Part shown: one piece after another, positions 42,849-51,387 of the stretch
Numbering within the stretch: the stretch's first letter is position 1
Layout of the letters: each line of letters begins with the position of its first letter
Source of the DNA: Vibrio tasmaniensis
GTDB lineage: Bacteria; Pseudomonadota; Gammaproteobacteria; Enterobacterales; Vibrionaceae
Assembly: GCF_024347635.1 (NCBI RefSeq)
Contig: NZ_AP025511.1
Span: 1,426,001-1,490,000 of the forward strand
Reading direction: 5' to 3'
Length of the DNA stretch: 64,000 nt
Notes under the pieces: model-generated
The model's database searches: none
The model's input: only the letters and a program-made list of their open reading frames with translations
Told to the model about the DNA's origin: nothing
Position numbers and translations under genes: made by a program

Positions 42849-44277
42849 AAGGTATCTCCAAAATAAATGTTGTTGGGGGGCCGATAAGCGTCATGTGACC
42901 GCCCATTTTTCCGACCATAGATTCCACTATCGTCAGACCTAAACCGAGTCCACTCTTACTTACGAATGGCTTTCTTAGTTGCCCCCAATCTTTGCGAGAC
43001 AAGTCTCCATTATCTATAACTTTGAATGTCAGCTTCTTGTCAGAAGTATTCAGTTCTAGTATCACTGGAGCAACACCGTATTTCACGGCATTTCTGATCA
43101 GGTTATCAATACAAGTACCTAACCAATATACGTTTACTTTTGCAGCAATATCTTTATTTACACGGAGTTCAATGCCCGGTGCAAAGTCTTCTTCAACTTT
43201 GTATTGAAGCCATTCTTCAACACTTGGCACCCACTCTGTTGCAAGCGGCTGGTTGTCTGATTGCAAATAATCTTTACTTGCTTCTGCCAACTGCCTTAAA
43301 CGGCGTGTATCTTCACACAACCTACGAAATTCATCATATACCGATTCTGGCAAGTGTTCGAACTCTCGCCTAAACCCTTCAACCGTCAATGACAAACTCG
43401 CAATCGGCGTTCTTAATTCATGCGTTAGAATTTGAAGAACTAGCATCCGGCTCTTCATCTCTTGTTTTTTACTGTTCCAACGGTAAACCGCCCAACCCAA
43501 CACAAGTAGGATGTTGGCGATCACCAATATAAACATGGCGATTTGTAGAAGCTCTGAATGGTCTTCTATTTCCCAACATACATTGCCTCGCTGGACGAAA
43601 CAGCTGTTGCCTTCTGAGGACAAACTAAAGGATAAGCCCGCGAGCGTAGCGTTTTCGTTCCAAACTGATTCTTTATACAGGTAATATCTATCACCGCGCT
43701 TGACCCACATTTCATCAAGCTCAACAAACATACTCGCACCCGCTAGCAAAGCTGTTATGGCTTCGTTGTCCATCTTCTGTAGACGAGACAGTAGTTCATC
43801 GTGTTCGGTGTTTGGTCGCTCTTGAATGTGCATGTAGCGCTTTAACGAGTCAAACTTCTCTGGGTATAACTCAACGTATCGTGCGGCATATGAACCGCCA
43901 CCAGGATGGATCAAACCACTACGAGTAAACCAACGATCAGAAAGCTTAGTTCCTTTGCACATTGCACGAGTAAAAACTAAAGGCTCGGTGATTAAAGGAC
44001 TTAATGGCAGCTTCCCGCTACATGTTTTTGACAACCGGTATAAGCGTTGAATGTCTTTGAGTGGGTATTCTGCAGTTTGCGGCAACATAGAAGATGGCAT
44101 GATCAAGCGAGTCGGGTAATCAGCCTGAAGCAATCGAATATCATAAGATTCAATTGCCATTTCATGATCAAAAAGTTTGGTGAAGTTATCGATACGCTCA
44201 GGTAAAGAGTCAGCAAACGCGTTTACTGAAACTGATAACGTAGCGATAAGCAGAGTAAATGTTCTTTTGATGATCAC
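42823..44277 (-). CDS. vxrA: Sensor histidine kinase VxrA (DUF3404 sensor)
   Basis: The protein has a signal anchor, a periplasmic DUF3404-like sensor domain, a TM helix near the middle and then a kinase domain with HELRTP and the ATP-lid motifs N (NLIRNAVKYG) and G (LGLGLTIVES). The track start at 44304 is TTG; the GTG at 44277 gives 484 residues and is the preferred start, as its N-terminus (VIIKRTFTLLIATLSVS) is a normal signal anchor. VxrA in V. cholerae (also WigK) senses cell-wall damage such as beta-lactam action. The start choice remains open. Confidence 0.88.
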   Translation of the reverse strand: MIIKRTFTLLIATLSVSVNAFADSLPERIDNFTKLFDHEMAIESYDIRLLQADYPTRLIMPSSMLPQTAEYPLKDIQRLYRLSKTCSGKLPLSPLITEPLVFTRAMCKGTKLSDRWFTRSGLIHPGGGSYAARYVELYPEKFDSLKRYMHIQERPNTEHDELLSRLQKMDNEAITALLAGASMFVELDEMWVKRGDRYYLYKESVWNENATLAGLSFSLSSEGNSCFVQRGNVCWEIEDHSELLQIAMFILVIANILLVLGWAVYRWNSKKQEMKSRMLVLQILTHELRTPIASLSLTVEGFRREFEHLPESVYDEFRRLCEDTRRLRQLAEASKDYLQSDNQPLATEWVPSVEEWLQYKVEEDFAPGIELRVNKDIAAKVNVYWLGTCIDNLIRNAVKYGVAPVILELNTSDKKLTFKVIDNGDLSRKDWGQLRKPFVSKSGLGLGLTIVESMVGKMGGHMTLIGPPTTFILEIPCETDIASR

Positions 44278-44304
44278 AAACCAACGCAAATTTATATAGA
44301 TCAA

Positions 44305-44640
44305 TCAAATATATACCATTCGTTATCAAAGATAAATTTATAAGCGCATGAAAGCCGCTCGAATGGCGAGTTGTAGCGACGAATTCAATCATATTAGGGT
44401 CATGTTGCACAGGTGCACTCGCTAGTCGTTTGATTAGTCATAACTTCATTCGAATGAGTTTTGCGTCCGTCGATCGGACTGCGCTTATTGCTTATGGGCC
44501 ATAGATTGCTGCTTATGGGTCATAGATTGTTGCTTTAGGATACAGCGACTTTCAGATGAACAAAAAAAAGGAGCTCTAATGAGCTCCTTATTTGGTTACG
44601 ACTTAATGCTTTTGCTTAGAAAATACTTAAAAAGTGTTTC
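44305..44640. other. Space between pntB and vxrA with tandem repeat
   Basis: No gene is seen. It holds the pntB terminator (44562-44589), a tandem repeat at 44487-44540 and the vxr promoter. The repeat has units ATTGCTTATGGGCCATAG and ATTGCTGCTTATGGGTCAT in tandem (period about 20). Confidence 0.5.
44562..44589 (-). terminator. Terminator of pntAB
   Basis: AAGGAGCTC pairs with GAGCTCCTT around TAAT, followed on minus by eight T, about 50 bases past the pntB stop. Confidence 0.88.
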
Positions 44641-46038
44641 CTATAGATGCTCTAGAATACCGAGACAGCTCTGTTTCGCATCACCAAACAACATCTGCGT
44701 ATTCTCTTTGAAGAACAGTGGGTTTTGCACACCTGCGTAACCTGTGTTCATCGAACGTTTGAATACGATAACGTTCTGAGCATTCCAAACTTCAAGTACT
44801 GGCATGCCAGCGATTGGGCTGTTTGGATCTTCAAGTGCTGCTGGGTTCACTGTGTCGTTTGCACCGATAACCAAAACAGTATCGGTCTCATTGAAGTCAT
44901 CGTTGAGTTCGTCCATTTCAAGAACGATATCGTAAGGTACTTTTGCTTCAGCAAGTAACACATTCATGTGACCCGGTAACCGACCGGCAACTGGGTGGAT
45001 ACCAAATCGAACATTGATGCCCTGCGCTCGCAGCTTCTCAGTGATTTCATGCACTGGGTATTGAGCTTGAGCTACTGCCATGCCGTATCCAGGAGTGATG
45101 ATGACTGACTTCGAGTTTTTCAACATGTCAGCCACATCTTCAGCTGATGTTTCTCGGTGCTCACCCTGCTCTTCATCGCCATCAGACACAACCACGTCTT
45201 GACCGAAGCCACCAGCAATAACGCTGATGAAAGAGCGGTTCATTGCCTTACACATGATATAAGACAGAATCGCACCTGAAGAACCAACTAATGCACCTGT
45301 TATGATCAGTAGATCGTTCGCAAGCATAAAGCCGGCCGCCGCTGCTGCCCAACCTGAGTACGAGTTAAGCATAGAGACAACCACTGGCATATCTGCACCA
45401 CCAATCGATGCCACTAAGTGGTAACCGAATACGAATGCAATGAGTGTCATCACCATCAACGCAAGCATGCTACCGTCAGCATTAACGAACATGATCATTA
45501 GCAAGGTCGAAACAACAATAGCTGCTAGGTTCCACTTGTGCTTATGAGGGATGTTCATTGCCGAGGAAGAGATAACGCCACGAAGTTTACCAAACGCAAC
45601 AATCGAACCTGTGAAGGTTACCGCACCTATAAACACACCAAGGAACACTTCTACCAAGTGAATAACGTGCTCTGCATGAATATCGGCAGGGTTGATAGAA
45701 ACAGCAGCGGGTGGATCAATGTAGCTGTTGTAACCTACAAGTACTGCTGCCATACCCACGAAGCTGTGGAGAATTGCCACCAGCTCTGGCATTTCAGTCA
45801 TTTCGACTTTTCGTGCGTAGTGGATACCAATACCACCACCGATCACCATAGCAATGATGATCCACACAATACCTGCTGAATGGGGGCCAAAGATCGTCGC
45901 GATCAACGCAATTGCCATACCCGTGATACCGTAATAGTTACCTGCGCGCGCAGATTCCTGTTTCGATAACCCTTTCAAACTCATTATAAAGAATACAGCA
46001 GCAACAATATAAGCTGCTTGTACTAATCCTTCAGACAT
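44641..46038 (-). CDS. pntB: NAD(P) transhydrogenase subunit beta PntB
   Basis: This 465-residue protein has about eight or nine membrane helices in its first 260 residues (PntB membrane domain II) and a C-terminal NADP(H)-binding domain III. The latter begins near ITPGYGMAVAQAQYPV and includes RFGIHPVAGRLPGHMNVLLAEA, EMDELN and VIGANDTVNPAALEDP. It works with PntA to use the proton gradient to make NADPH from NADH. The length is normal. It follows pntA by 10 bases. Confidence 0.95.
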   Translation of the reverse strand: MSEGLVQAAYIVAAVFFIMSLKGLSKQESARAGNYYGITGMAIALIATIFGPHSAGIVWIIIAMVIGGGIGIHYARKVEMTEMPELVAILHSFVGMAAVLVGYNSYIDPPAAVSINPADIHAEHVIHLVEVFLGVFIGAVTFTGSIVAFGKLRGVISSSAMNIPHKHKWNLAAIVVSTLLMIMFVNADGSMLALMVMTLIAFVFGYHLVASIGGADMPVVVSMLNSYSGWAAAAAGFMLANDLLIITGALVGSSGAILSYIMCKAMNRSFISVIAGGFGQDVVVSDGDEEQGEHRETSAEDVADMLKNSKSVIITPGYGMAVAQAQYPVHEITEKLRAQGINVRFGIHPVAGRLPGHMNVLLAEAKVPYDIVLEMDELNDDFNETDTVLVIGANDTVNPAALEDPNSPIAGMPVLEVWNAQNVIVFKRSMNTGYAGVQNPLFFKENTQMLFGDAKQSCLGILEHL

Positions 46039-46048
46039 CTGCTACTCC

Positions 46049-47596
46049 TTAGTCTTTACGGAACATTTCAAGCATACGTTTGGTCACAGTAAAGCCACCA
46101 AAGATATTGATACTTGCAATTAATACGGCAATAAATGATAAGAACGTGACGACGCCACTTCCTTGTCCTATTTGTAATAGTGCGCCTAATACAATGATCC
46201 CTGAGATCGCGTTAGTTACCGACATCAAAGGCGTATGAAGAGAATGGCTTACGTTCCAAACGACGTAATAACCCACCACGCAAGCGAGAACAAAAACGGT
46301 AAAGTGAGATAAGAACGCAGCCGGAGCAACCGACGCTACCCAAGCGAATGCACCAACAGCAACCACCATACCCGCCACTTTCTTAATTGGAGAAGCAGGT
46401 TCTTCAACTTTAGGCTCAGGTTTGTCCGCTTTTGGCTTAGCTTGTTGTGGTTGAGCTGAAACTTGAATTGGCGGAGCTGGCCAAGTGACCTCGCCCTCTT
46501 TGACCACAGTAACACCGCGCAAAACGACATCTTCAAAGTCGATATTGATGTTGCCATCTTTCTCTTTGCAAAGCAGTTTCAGCAGGTTAACTAGGTTCGT
46601 TGCATACAGTTGAGATGATTGAGTCGGTAGTCGACCAACCATATCGGTGTAACCGACTACCTTCACGCCGTTAGTCGTTGTAATAACTTGATCCGCAACC
46701 GTGTATTCACAGTTACCGCCATTGGCAGCAGCAAGATCCACAATCACACTACCTGCACTCATACTGTCTACCATCTCTTTGGTAATCAGCTTAGGGGCTG
46801 GGCGACCTGGAATCAGTGCCGTTGTAATAATGATATCGACATCTTTTACTTGAGCTGCATAAAGTTCTTCAGCTTTCTTGTTGAATGCTTCAGACATCTC
46901 TTTTGCGTAGCCGTCGCCCGCGCTGGTATCTTCCTTGAAATCCACTTCCAAGAATTCAGCGCCCATAGACTCGACTTGCTCTTTTACTTCAGGACGAACA
47001 TCGAATGAACGAACGATCGCACCTAAGCTGCCTGCAGCGCCAATTGCCGCTAAGCCAGCAACACCCGCACCAGCAACCAATACTTTCGCAGGTGGAACTT
47101 TACCTGCCGCCGTAATTTGACCCGTGAAGAATCGACCAAATTCATGTGCCGCTTCAACCACAGCACGATAACCCGCGATGTTAGCCATAGAACTCAATGC
47201 ATCCAGTGCTTGAGCTCTTGAAATACGAGGTACGGAATCCATCGCCATCACGTTGATGTTACGAGTGGACAATTGATCCATTAATTCTGGGTTCTGAGCT
47301 GGCCAAATAAAACTGACCAATGTTGCGCCATCTTTAAGAAGATCAATTTCATTTTTAGTTTCGTCAACGATCGGAGCGTTAACTTTAAAAATAATATCGG
47401 ATTTCCAAGCTTCATCAGCGGTGACAATTTTTGCTCCAGCTTGTTCATAAGCTGAATCTTCAAAACTTGCTAACGCACCTGCTTGTGATTCAACACAAAC
47501 TTCAAATCCTAATTTTAGAAGCTGTTCTACCGATTTCGGCGAAGCAGCAACTCGCGTTTCACCTGCGAGTGTTTCTCTTGGTACACCAATTTGCAT
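46049..47596 (-). CDS. pntA: NAD(P) transhydrogenase subunit alpha PntA
   Basis: This 515-residue protein has an alanine-dehydrogenase-like NAD-binding domain I (about 1-385, with VLVAGAGVAGLAAIGAAGSLGA as nucleotide fold) and four C-terminal membrane helices (about 400-515), separated by a lysine- and proline-rich linker. RVAASPKSVEQLLKLGFEV at the start is the family signature. It forms the proton-pumping transhydrogenase with PntB and lies at the inner membrane. The promoter must lie in the 300-base space before the HlyU gene's terminator. Confidence 0.95.
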   Translation of the reverse strand: MQIGVPRETLAGETRVAASPKSVEQLLKLGFEVCVESQAGALASFEDSAYEQAGAKIVTADEAWKSDIIFKVNAPIVDETKNEIDLLKDGATLVSFIWPAQNPELMDQLSTRNINVMAMDSVPRISRAQALDALSSMANIAGYRAVVEAAHEFGRFFTGQITAAGKVPPAKVLVAGAGVAGLAAIGAAGSLGAIVRSFDVRPEVKEQVESMGAEFLEVDFKEDTSAGDGYAKEMSEAFNKKAEELYAAQVKDVDIIITTALIPGRPAPKLITKEMVDSMSAGSVIVDLAAANGGNCEYTVADQVITTTNGVKVVGYTDMVGRLPTQSSQLYATNLVNLLKLLCKEKDGNINIDFEDVVLRGVTVVKEGEVTWPAPPIQVSAQPQQAKPKADKPEPKVEEPASPIKKVAGMVVAVGAFAWVASVAPAAFLSHFTVFVLACVVGYYVVWNVSHSLHTPLMSVTNAISGIIVLGALLQIGQGSGVVTFLSFIAVLIASINIFGGFTVTKRMLEMFRKD

Positions 47597-47896
47597 AGCT
47601 ATTCCTTGACTATTGGCACGAATGACTTATTCGTTTGTATCTAACGACAACTAATACTTCAAGTGTTTTATTCAAAGAACAGAAAAAGTTATTACTTATA
47701 ACGATTTGGATGGAATTTGAGCGCTTCATTTGAAGAAATGACGACCGTCTCGAACTGAGAGGTCAAACCACTTGCAAATAATCCTTTAAATAACAACCGA
47801 GTAGCTGTTCTTTGTTCCTAAAACTAAAAAGAGCTTTCAGCATATACACTGAAAGCCCTTCTAATTATGACCAACATCAATTCTAACCCTATTTGG
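47597..47896. other. Space upstream of pntA
   Basis: No gene is seen in 300 bases. The hlyU-like gene terminator lies at 47826-47858, and the pntA promoter must lie between that and 47640. Confidence 0.5.
47826..47858 (-). terminator. Terminator of the HlyU-family gene
   Basis: GCTTTCAG pairs with CTGAAAGC, followed on minus by TCTTTTTAG, about 40 bases past the stop codon at 47897. Confidence 0.8.
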
Positions 47897-48178
47897 TTAG
47901 CTAAAAATGCTATCGCCCATTTGGTCGATGAACATCTGCGATTTTTTAAGCATCAGTTCATCGGCGTCTTGTTTGTTTGAAACAACATCTGAACGAATAA
48001 AACGATGGGTTTTGATTTCACCATCAAATTCTTTCTCGATTCGCCCAGCTACACGGTATTGACCAGATTCAGCAATGGCATCTTGATAGATATTGAAGCC
48101 TTTGTATTCGACTGGCTCAATTTCTACTTTTTGTTCGGTTTTTTCTTTGCCACTAAATAATCTAGAAAAGAATCCCAC
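47897..48178 (-). CDS. HlyU-family (PF10115-like) small protein
   Basis: This 93-residue protein matches the small HlyU Pfam family (SRLFSGKEKTEQ at the start, then VEYKGFNIYQDA, and RVAGRIEKEFDGEIKTHRF). The family carries the HlyU name, but this is not the ArsR-like HlyU that activates haemolysin in V. cholerae; the name is inherited and the real role is unclear. It lies after a ComFB-family gene on minus with 38 bases between, and has its own terminator. Confidence 0.75.
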   Translation of the reverse strand: MGFFSRLFSGKEKTEQKVEIEPVEYKGFNIYQDAIAESGQYRVAGRIEKEFDGEIKTHRFIRSDVVSNKQDADELMLKKSQMFIDQMGDSIFS

Positions 48179-48216
48179 GTTTTTACTCCTAAAATGACCG
48201 CATTAACCGTAAACTA

Positions 48217-48585
48217 TCATGACTGTTTGCCGCTCAACAATGGCTTTTCATACCATTGTAATTCAACGTCATCATCAAAATTATGTTGACTAAAGATTAC
48301 GGGCACATTGTCGTCACGCTCGCGTCTTCTGTCGTCAATGATCATACTTTCTGCATTTTTGACCGCGATCTCACTATTTCGTTTATACAGTACCAATTTA
48401 TCCTCTGGCAATGCCGATAGAAAATCGACATCGAAGCGAATATAGATGGGTTTAAGCTGACCTAAAGCCAAACACGCAAGATCGGCTAACTGCTCGTTGG
48501 TATAGCCAGAAACATACTCCTCTGTCGCTAATACATTTCCCACCAAAGTTTCCATATAGTTATGGACATCGACACTGATTTGCAT
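48217..48585 (-). CDS. ComFB-family protein, possible cyclic-di-nucleotide receptor
   Basis: This 122-residue protein resembles the late-competence ComFB family, with VHNYMETLVGNVL at the start and ADLACLALGQLKPIYIRFD. ComFB-like proteins in cyanobacteria are reported to bind cyclic-di-AMP or cyclic-di-GMP. The cysteine cluster found in cyanobacterial members is mostly absent here; only one Cys is seen. It is divergent from a membrane diguanylate cyclase gene and followed by an HlyU-family gene. A readout role for cyclic-di-GMP is inference from the family and its neighbour. Confidence 0.7.
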   Translation of the reverse strand: MQISVDVHNYMETLVGNVLATEEYVSGYTNEQLADLACLALGQLKPIYIRFDVDFLSALPEDKLVLYKRNSEIAVKNAESMIIDDRRRERDDNVPVIFSQHNFDDDVELQWYEKPLLSGKQS

Positions 48586-48609
48586 AATACACCTCCATGT
48601 TGAGCGGTT

Positions 48610-48688
48610 GTTTCTAGTTTAATCGTTGTTGCAGCTAATCATTGTTGTAACTAATCGCCGTTGTAGCTAACCGCTTCTGCAGCTAGTC
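48610..48688. repeat. 16-bp tandem repeat, about five units, upstream of the ComFB-like gene
   Basis: Units are exactly 16 bases: GTTGTTGCAGCTAATC (48625-48640), ATTGTTGTAACTAATC, GCCGTTGTAGCTAACC and GCTTCTGCAGCTAGTC (48673-48688), plus a 15-base partial unit before. Differences between units are mostly at the first four bases. Confidence 0.75.
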
Positions 48689-48842
48689 GTTATAACATCT
48701 GTTCATAGCTACTTACGTAACCACCTAACTCTTAAGCACAAACTATCTAAATCTAGTTAAGTAGCAATAACAGCTGTTTCATTTATCATATATACTGTTT
48801 AGCTCGTTCTTAGCTTAATAGCAACCGAAACACATATTAATT

Positions 48843-48856
48843 TAATTGTACAATTA
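48843..48856. promoter_or_regulatory. Palindrome TAATTGTACAATTA
   Basis: A perfect 14-bp palindrome lies 20 bases upstream of the extended -10 box for the cyclase gene, so it could be an operator. Confidence 0.45.
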
Positions 48857-48978
48857 GCGAGCTATGATCATGTTTTTGCTATAATTTAGTGAAAAAGCTT
48901 GGCAATTGCTTGTTTACCCGTATCCTACGTATAAAATTAAAATATAAGATCATCATTATAGTTAGGCTCACCACATAA

Positions 48979-50220
48979 ATGACATCTTCTTTCGTCACGT
49001 CGAGCATATTTCGATTTTGCTTTCCCTTACTTCTATTAGCAATATTACTTGCAGGTATGAACAACGTCATCCTAGTGACGGATTCAAACTTAGGGTTTGC
49101 TAGCAACCTCCCATACATTCTATTGAGCGTTGCGGTTTTGCTGTGCCACACATTTAAGCAAGGTCGTATGGCCATGGTGTCCTTAACCATGCTCGTCGCA
49201 TACCTCATCATTCAAGTTCGTTTACAAACGCCACTCAACACAGGCACCACTCTATTAGAACTGTCTCTGTTAACCGCTTTAGTTCCTGTAACGTGCTTAC
49301 TGGTGTATGCCTTCCCAGATAACGGCGTTAACTCGAAATCCATGTTCCTATATGCTTTGGTTCTCGTTCTGTTTACGGTATGGGCACAATTAATTGTTTC
49401 TCATTTCCAGTCAGGTGGATTTGAGTCGTGGAGCGAAGGTATCCTGTTTATCGTTAACGGATTCTCGAGGCTGCCTTTCGTTTTAGTTCTGTATAGCCTG
49501 TGCTTACTTGGTCTTACTTCGATTTTAGTGCTGGTATACAACCGCGCGATTGATGTTGTCGTATACAGCGCAATTTTACTTTCAACTAGTACATTCATAT
49601 TTTTTGATGTGCAATACATCTCTAGTACGATGTTCTCGTTGTCTGGTACGCTATTCATTATCTATGTCGTCTCTGCTAGCCATGATATGGCCTTTAATGA
49701 CCGTTTAACTAACATTCCAGGTAGACACGCACTAGAAGTGGATATGAAGCACTTAGGGCGAAAATACTCAATGGCGATGGTTGATATCGACCACTTCAAG
49801 AAATTTAACGATACCTACGGGCATGACATTGGCGACGATGTGTTGAAGTTGGTAGCACGTATATTGAGTGAAACAACCGGTGGTGCAAAAGCTTATCGCT
49901 ATGGTGGTGAAGAGTTTACGATTATTTTTAAAGGGAAATACTCGGAACAGGTTAAAGAACACCTACAGGCTCTCATTTCCGAAGTACAAAACTACGATAT
50001 GACGATTCGAAATAGCAACGATCGCCCTGACGACCATGAAGTCGGCATTAAAAAGCGTGGCCAGAACAACAAATCAACTGAAGTCGTAAACGTAACGGTG
50101 AGCATTGGGCTGTCTGATAGTAGAACCACTAAACAACCCGTAGAAGTCTTGAAACTTGCCGATAACGCACTGTACAAAGCAAAAGAAACTGGCCGAAACA
50201 AGCTGTGTGTCGATATTTAA
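48979..50220 (+). CDS. Membrane-bound diguanylate cyclase
   Basis: This 413-residue protein has about seven or eight membrane helices in its first 235 residues and a C-terminal GGDEF domain (about 245-413). The active-site loop is RYGGEEF, with the start of the domain NIPGRHALEVDMKHLG and the Mg site MVDIDHFKKFNDTYGH. The usual inhibitory RxxD site before GGEEF is not clear. A loop rich in charged residues (SNDRPDDHEVGIKKRGQNN) is inserted before the last strands. It likely makes cyclic-di-GMP in response to an unknown membrane signal. The ComFB gene is divergent. From memory it corresponds to V. cholerae VCA0560. Confidence 0.88.
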   Translation: MTSSFVTSSIFRFCFPLLLLAILLAGMNNVILVTDSNLGFASNLPYILLSVAVLLCHTFKQGRMAMVSLTMLVAYLIIQVRLQTPLNTGTTLLELSLLTALVPVTCLLVYAFPDNGVNSKSMFLYALVLVLFTVWAQLIVSHFQSGGFESWSEGILFIVNGFSRLPFVLVLYSLCLLGLTSILVLVYNRAIDVVVYSAILLSTSTFIFFDVQYISSTMFSLSGTLFIIYVVSASHDMAFNDRLTNIPGRHALEVDMKHLGRKYSMAMVDIDHFKKFNDTYGHDIGDDVLKLVARILSETTGGAKAYRYGGEEFTIIFKGKYSEQVKEHLQALISEVQNYDMTIRNSNDRPDDHEVGIKKRGQNNKSTEVVNVTVSIGLSDSRTTKQPVEVLKLADNALYKAKETGRNKLCVDI

Positions 50221-50229
50221 AGACGTTGA

Positions 50230-50290
50230 AACTCGTGGAATGTAAAGCTCTGAACATCGAAATTTAACGGTGTGAACATCGAAAGCGTTG
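50230..50290. repeat. Direct repeat in the convergent gene end
   Basis: TGAACATCGAAA occurs twice with a period of 24 bases between the cyclase stop at 50220 and the barrel gene stop at 50300. Confidence 0.4.
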
Positions 50291-50299
50291 GTGCTTAGA

Positions 50300-51322
50300 C
50301 TAGTCTTGGTTAAAGAAGATGACTAAGCTCCCTCCTTTCAAACTACTTCCGTAATTGATAGTAAACCCTATTCCTACATTGTCGACCCAGTCATTAAACA
50401 GATTTGGGTTAAGCAACCAACCTACACTACCTTCGTAGTAAGCTGTAGTGCCCATAGACGCGACAGTATCACCACCAATATCAATTCTTCTTATACTCGA
50501 ATACATGGATGTGATGTTTTTGTCCCAACGAACTAAGTCATAGAAGATCTTAGCTTCATTTGCTATGTACCAACCTTCTGGGTGACCAATATTACCGTTA
50601 TTGGCTTCTCCCCAACCTATACCATTAAAGTAATGCCAACTGGTACTGAGTTTATATTTACCCCAGTCATTCTTATCTTCAAACATCAACTTTATCTTAG
50701 GCTCTATTATGTATGCCCAAGCATCCGTGTTCAGATAAAGACCATCCAGTTGACCTTGAATTGGTGCAAGCAACGAAGAACGATATTCAAAATCGTTTCG
50801 ATAATAGGAAATATGGTTACCAATTGCAGAACTAAAACTCCAGTATTCGTTCAACTGGGATACGTTCGCATACTCAACGTAACCAGAAACAACAGACTCT
50901 TTTTGAAAGTCGCTTATCGTTGAACTGGCATATTGAACATCCTTCTCTATCCGCAACGCAGATAAACGAAGTGTTACTTCTTGATGGTTGTCTTCAATAT
51001 AACTTGGCACTTCAAAGGTATAAGGAAGGCTAAGGGACGCGATATTTTGTCTGCGACTTACTGAGTCATTAGAGCCAATATCTTCATTGTCCAAACTAAA
51101 GACTTTGTTGGGATCAAAATTATTTATGCCAAAGGTAAACACATCCGTATCATTGAGCAAAACACTCGTTGCGAAGGTTTGTTCAATGTCTTTTCTGACC
51201 AGTTCAGAGAGTGAAGCTGAGTTAACAGTTGTTGGAGACACGGAAACAAACAGAGTTAATACAAGACCTTTGTTTGAGTTAGTCATGACGAATGACTTGG
51301 AATGCTGCATTTCTTTTATCAC
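50300..51322 (-). CDS. Solitary outer-membrane autotransporter-like beta-barrel protein
   Basis: This 340-residue protein has a signal peptide with a possible later start (MTNSNKGLVLTLFVSVSPTTVNSA, Met13) and a barrel of about 12 amphipathic strands in residues 80-340, ending GGSLVIFFNQD. It resembles the solitary outer-membrane autotransporter barrel family (Omp_AT) found in vibrios, a barrel without a passenger. The function is unknown. It is convergent with the cyclase gene and followed upstream by a REC-GGDEF gene on minus, 65 bases away. Confidence 0.65.
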   Translation of the reverse strand: MIKEMQHSKSFVMTNSNKGLVLTLFVSVSPTTVNSASLSELVRKDIEQTFATSVLLNDTDVFTFGINNFDPNKVFSLDNEDIGSNDSVSRRQNIASLSLPYTFEVPSYIEDNHQEVTLRLSALRIEKDVQYASSTISDFQKESVVSGYVEYANVSQLNEYWSFSSAIGNHISYYRNDFEYRSSLLAPIQGQLDGLYLNTDAWAYIIEPKIKLMFEDKNDWGKYKLSTSWHYFNGIGWGEANNGNIGHPEGWYIANEAKIFYDLVRWDKNITSMYSSIRRIDIGGDTVASMGTTAYYEGSVGWLLNPNLFNDWVDNVGIGFTINYGSSLKGGSLVIFFNQD

Positions 51323-51387
51323 TTAAGTCACTTCCTGGCTTATAAGCTACTAGAAGTATAATTCAGGTTACTACCGAAGCTCGTCAA

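Larger units (their letters stand above)
48586..48978. promoter_or_regulatory. Divergent promoter region of the ComFB-like gene and the diguanylate cyclase gene
   Basis: No gene is seen in 393 bases. A 16-base tandem repeat lies at 48610-48688 (see its entry), a perfect 14-bp palindrome TAATTGTACAATTA at 48843-48856 and an extended -10 promoter TGCTATAAT at 48877-48885, about 95 bases before the cyclase ATG. Confidence 0.55.
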
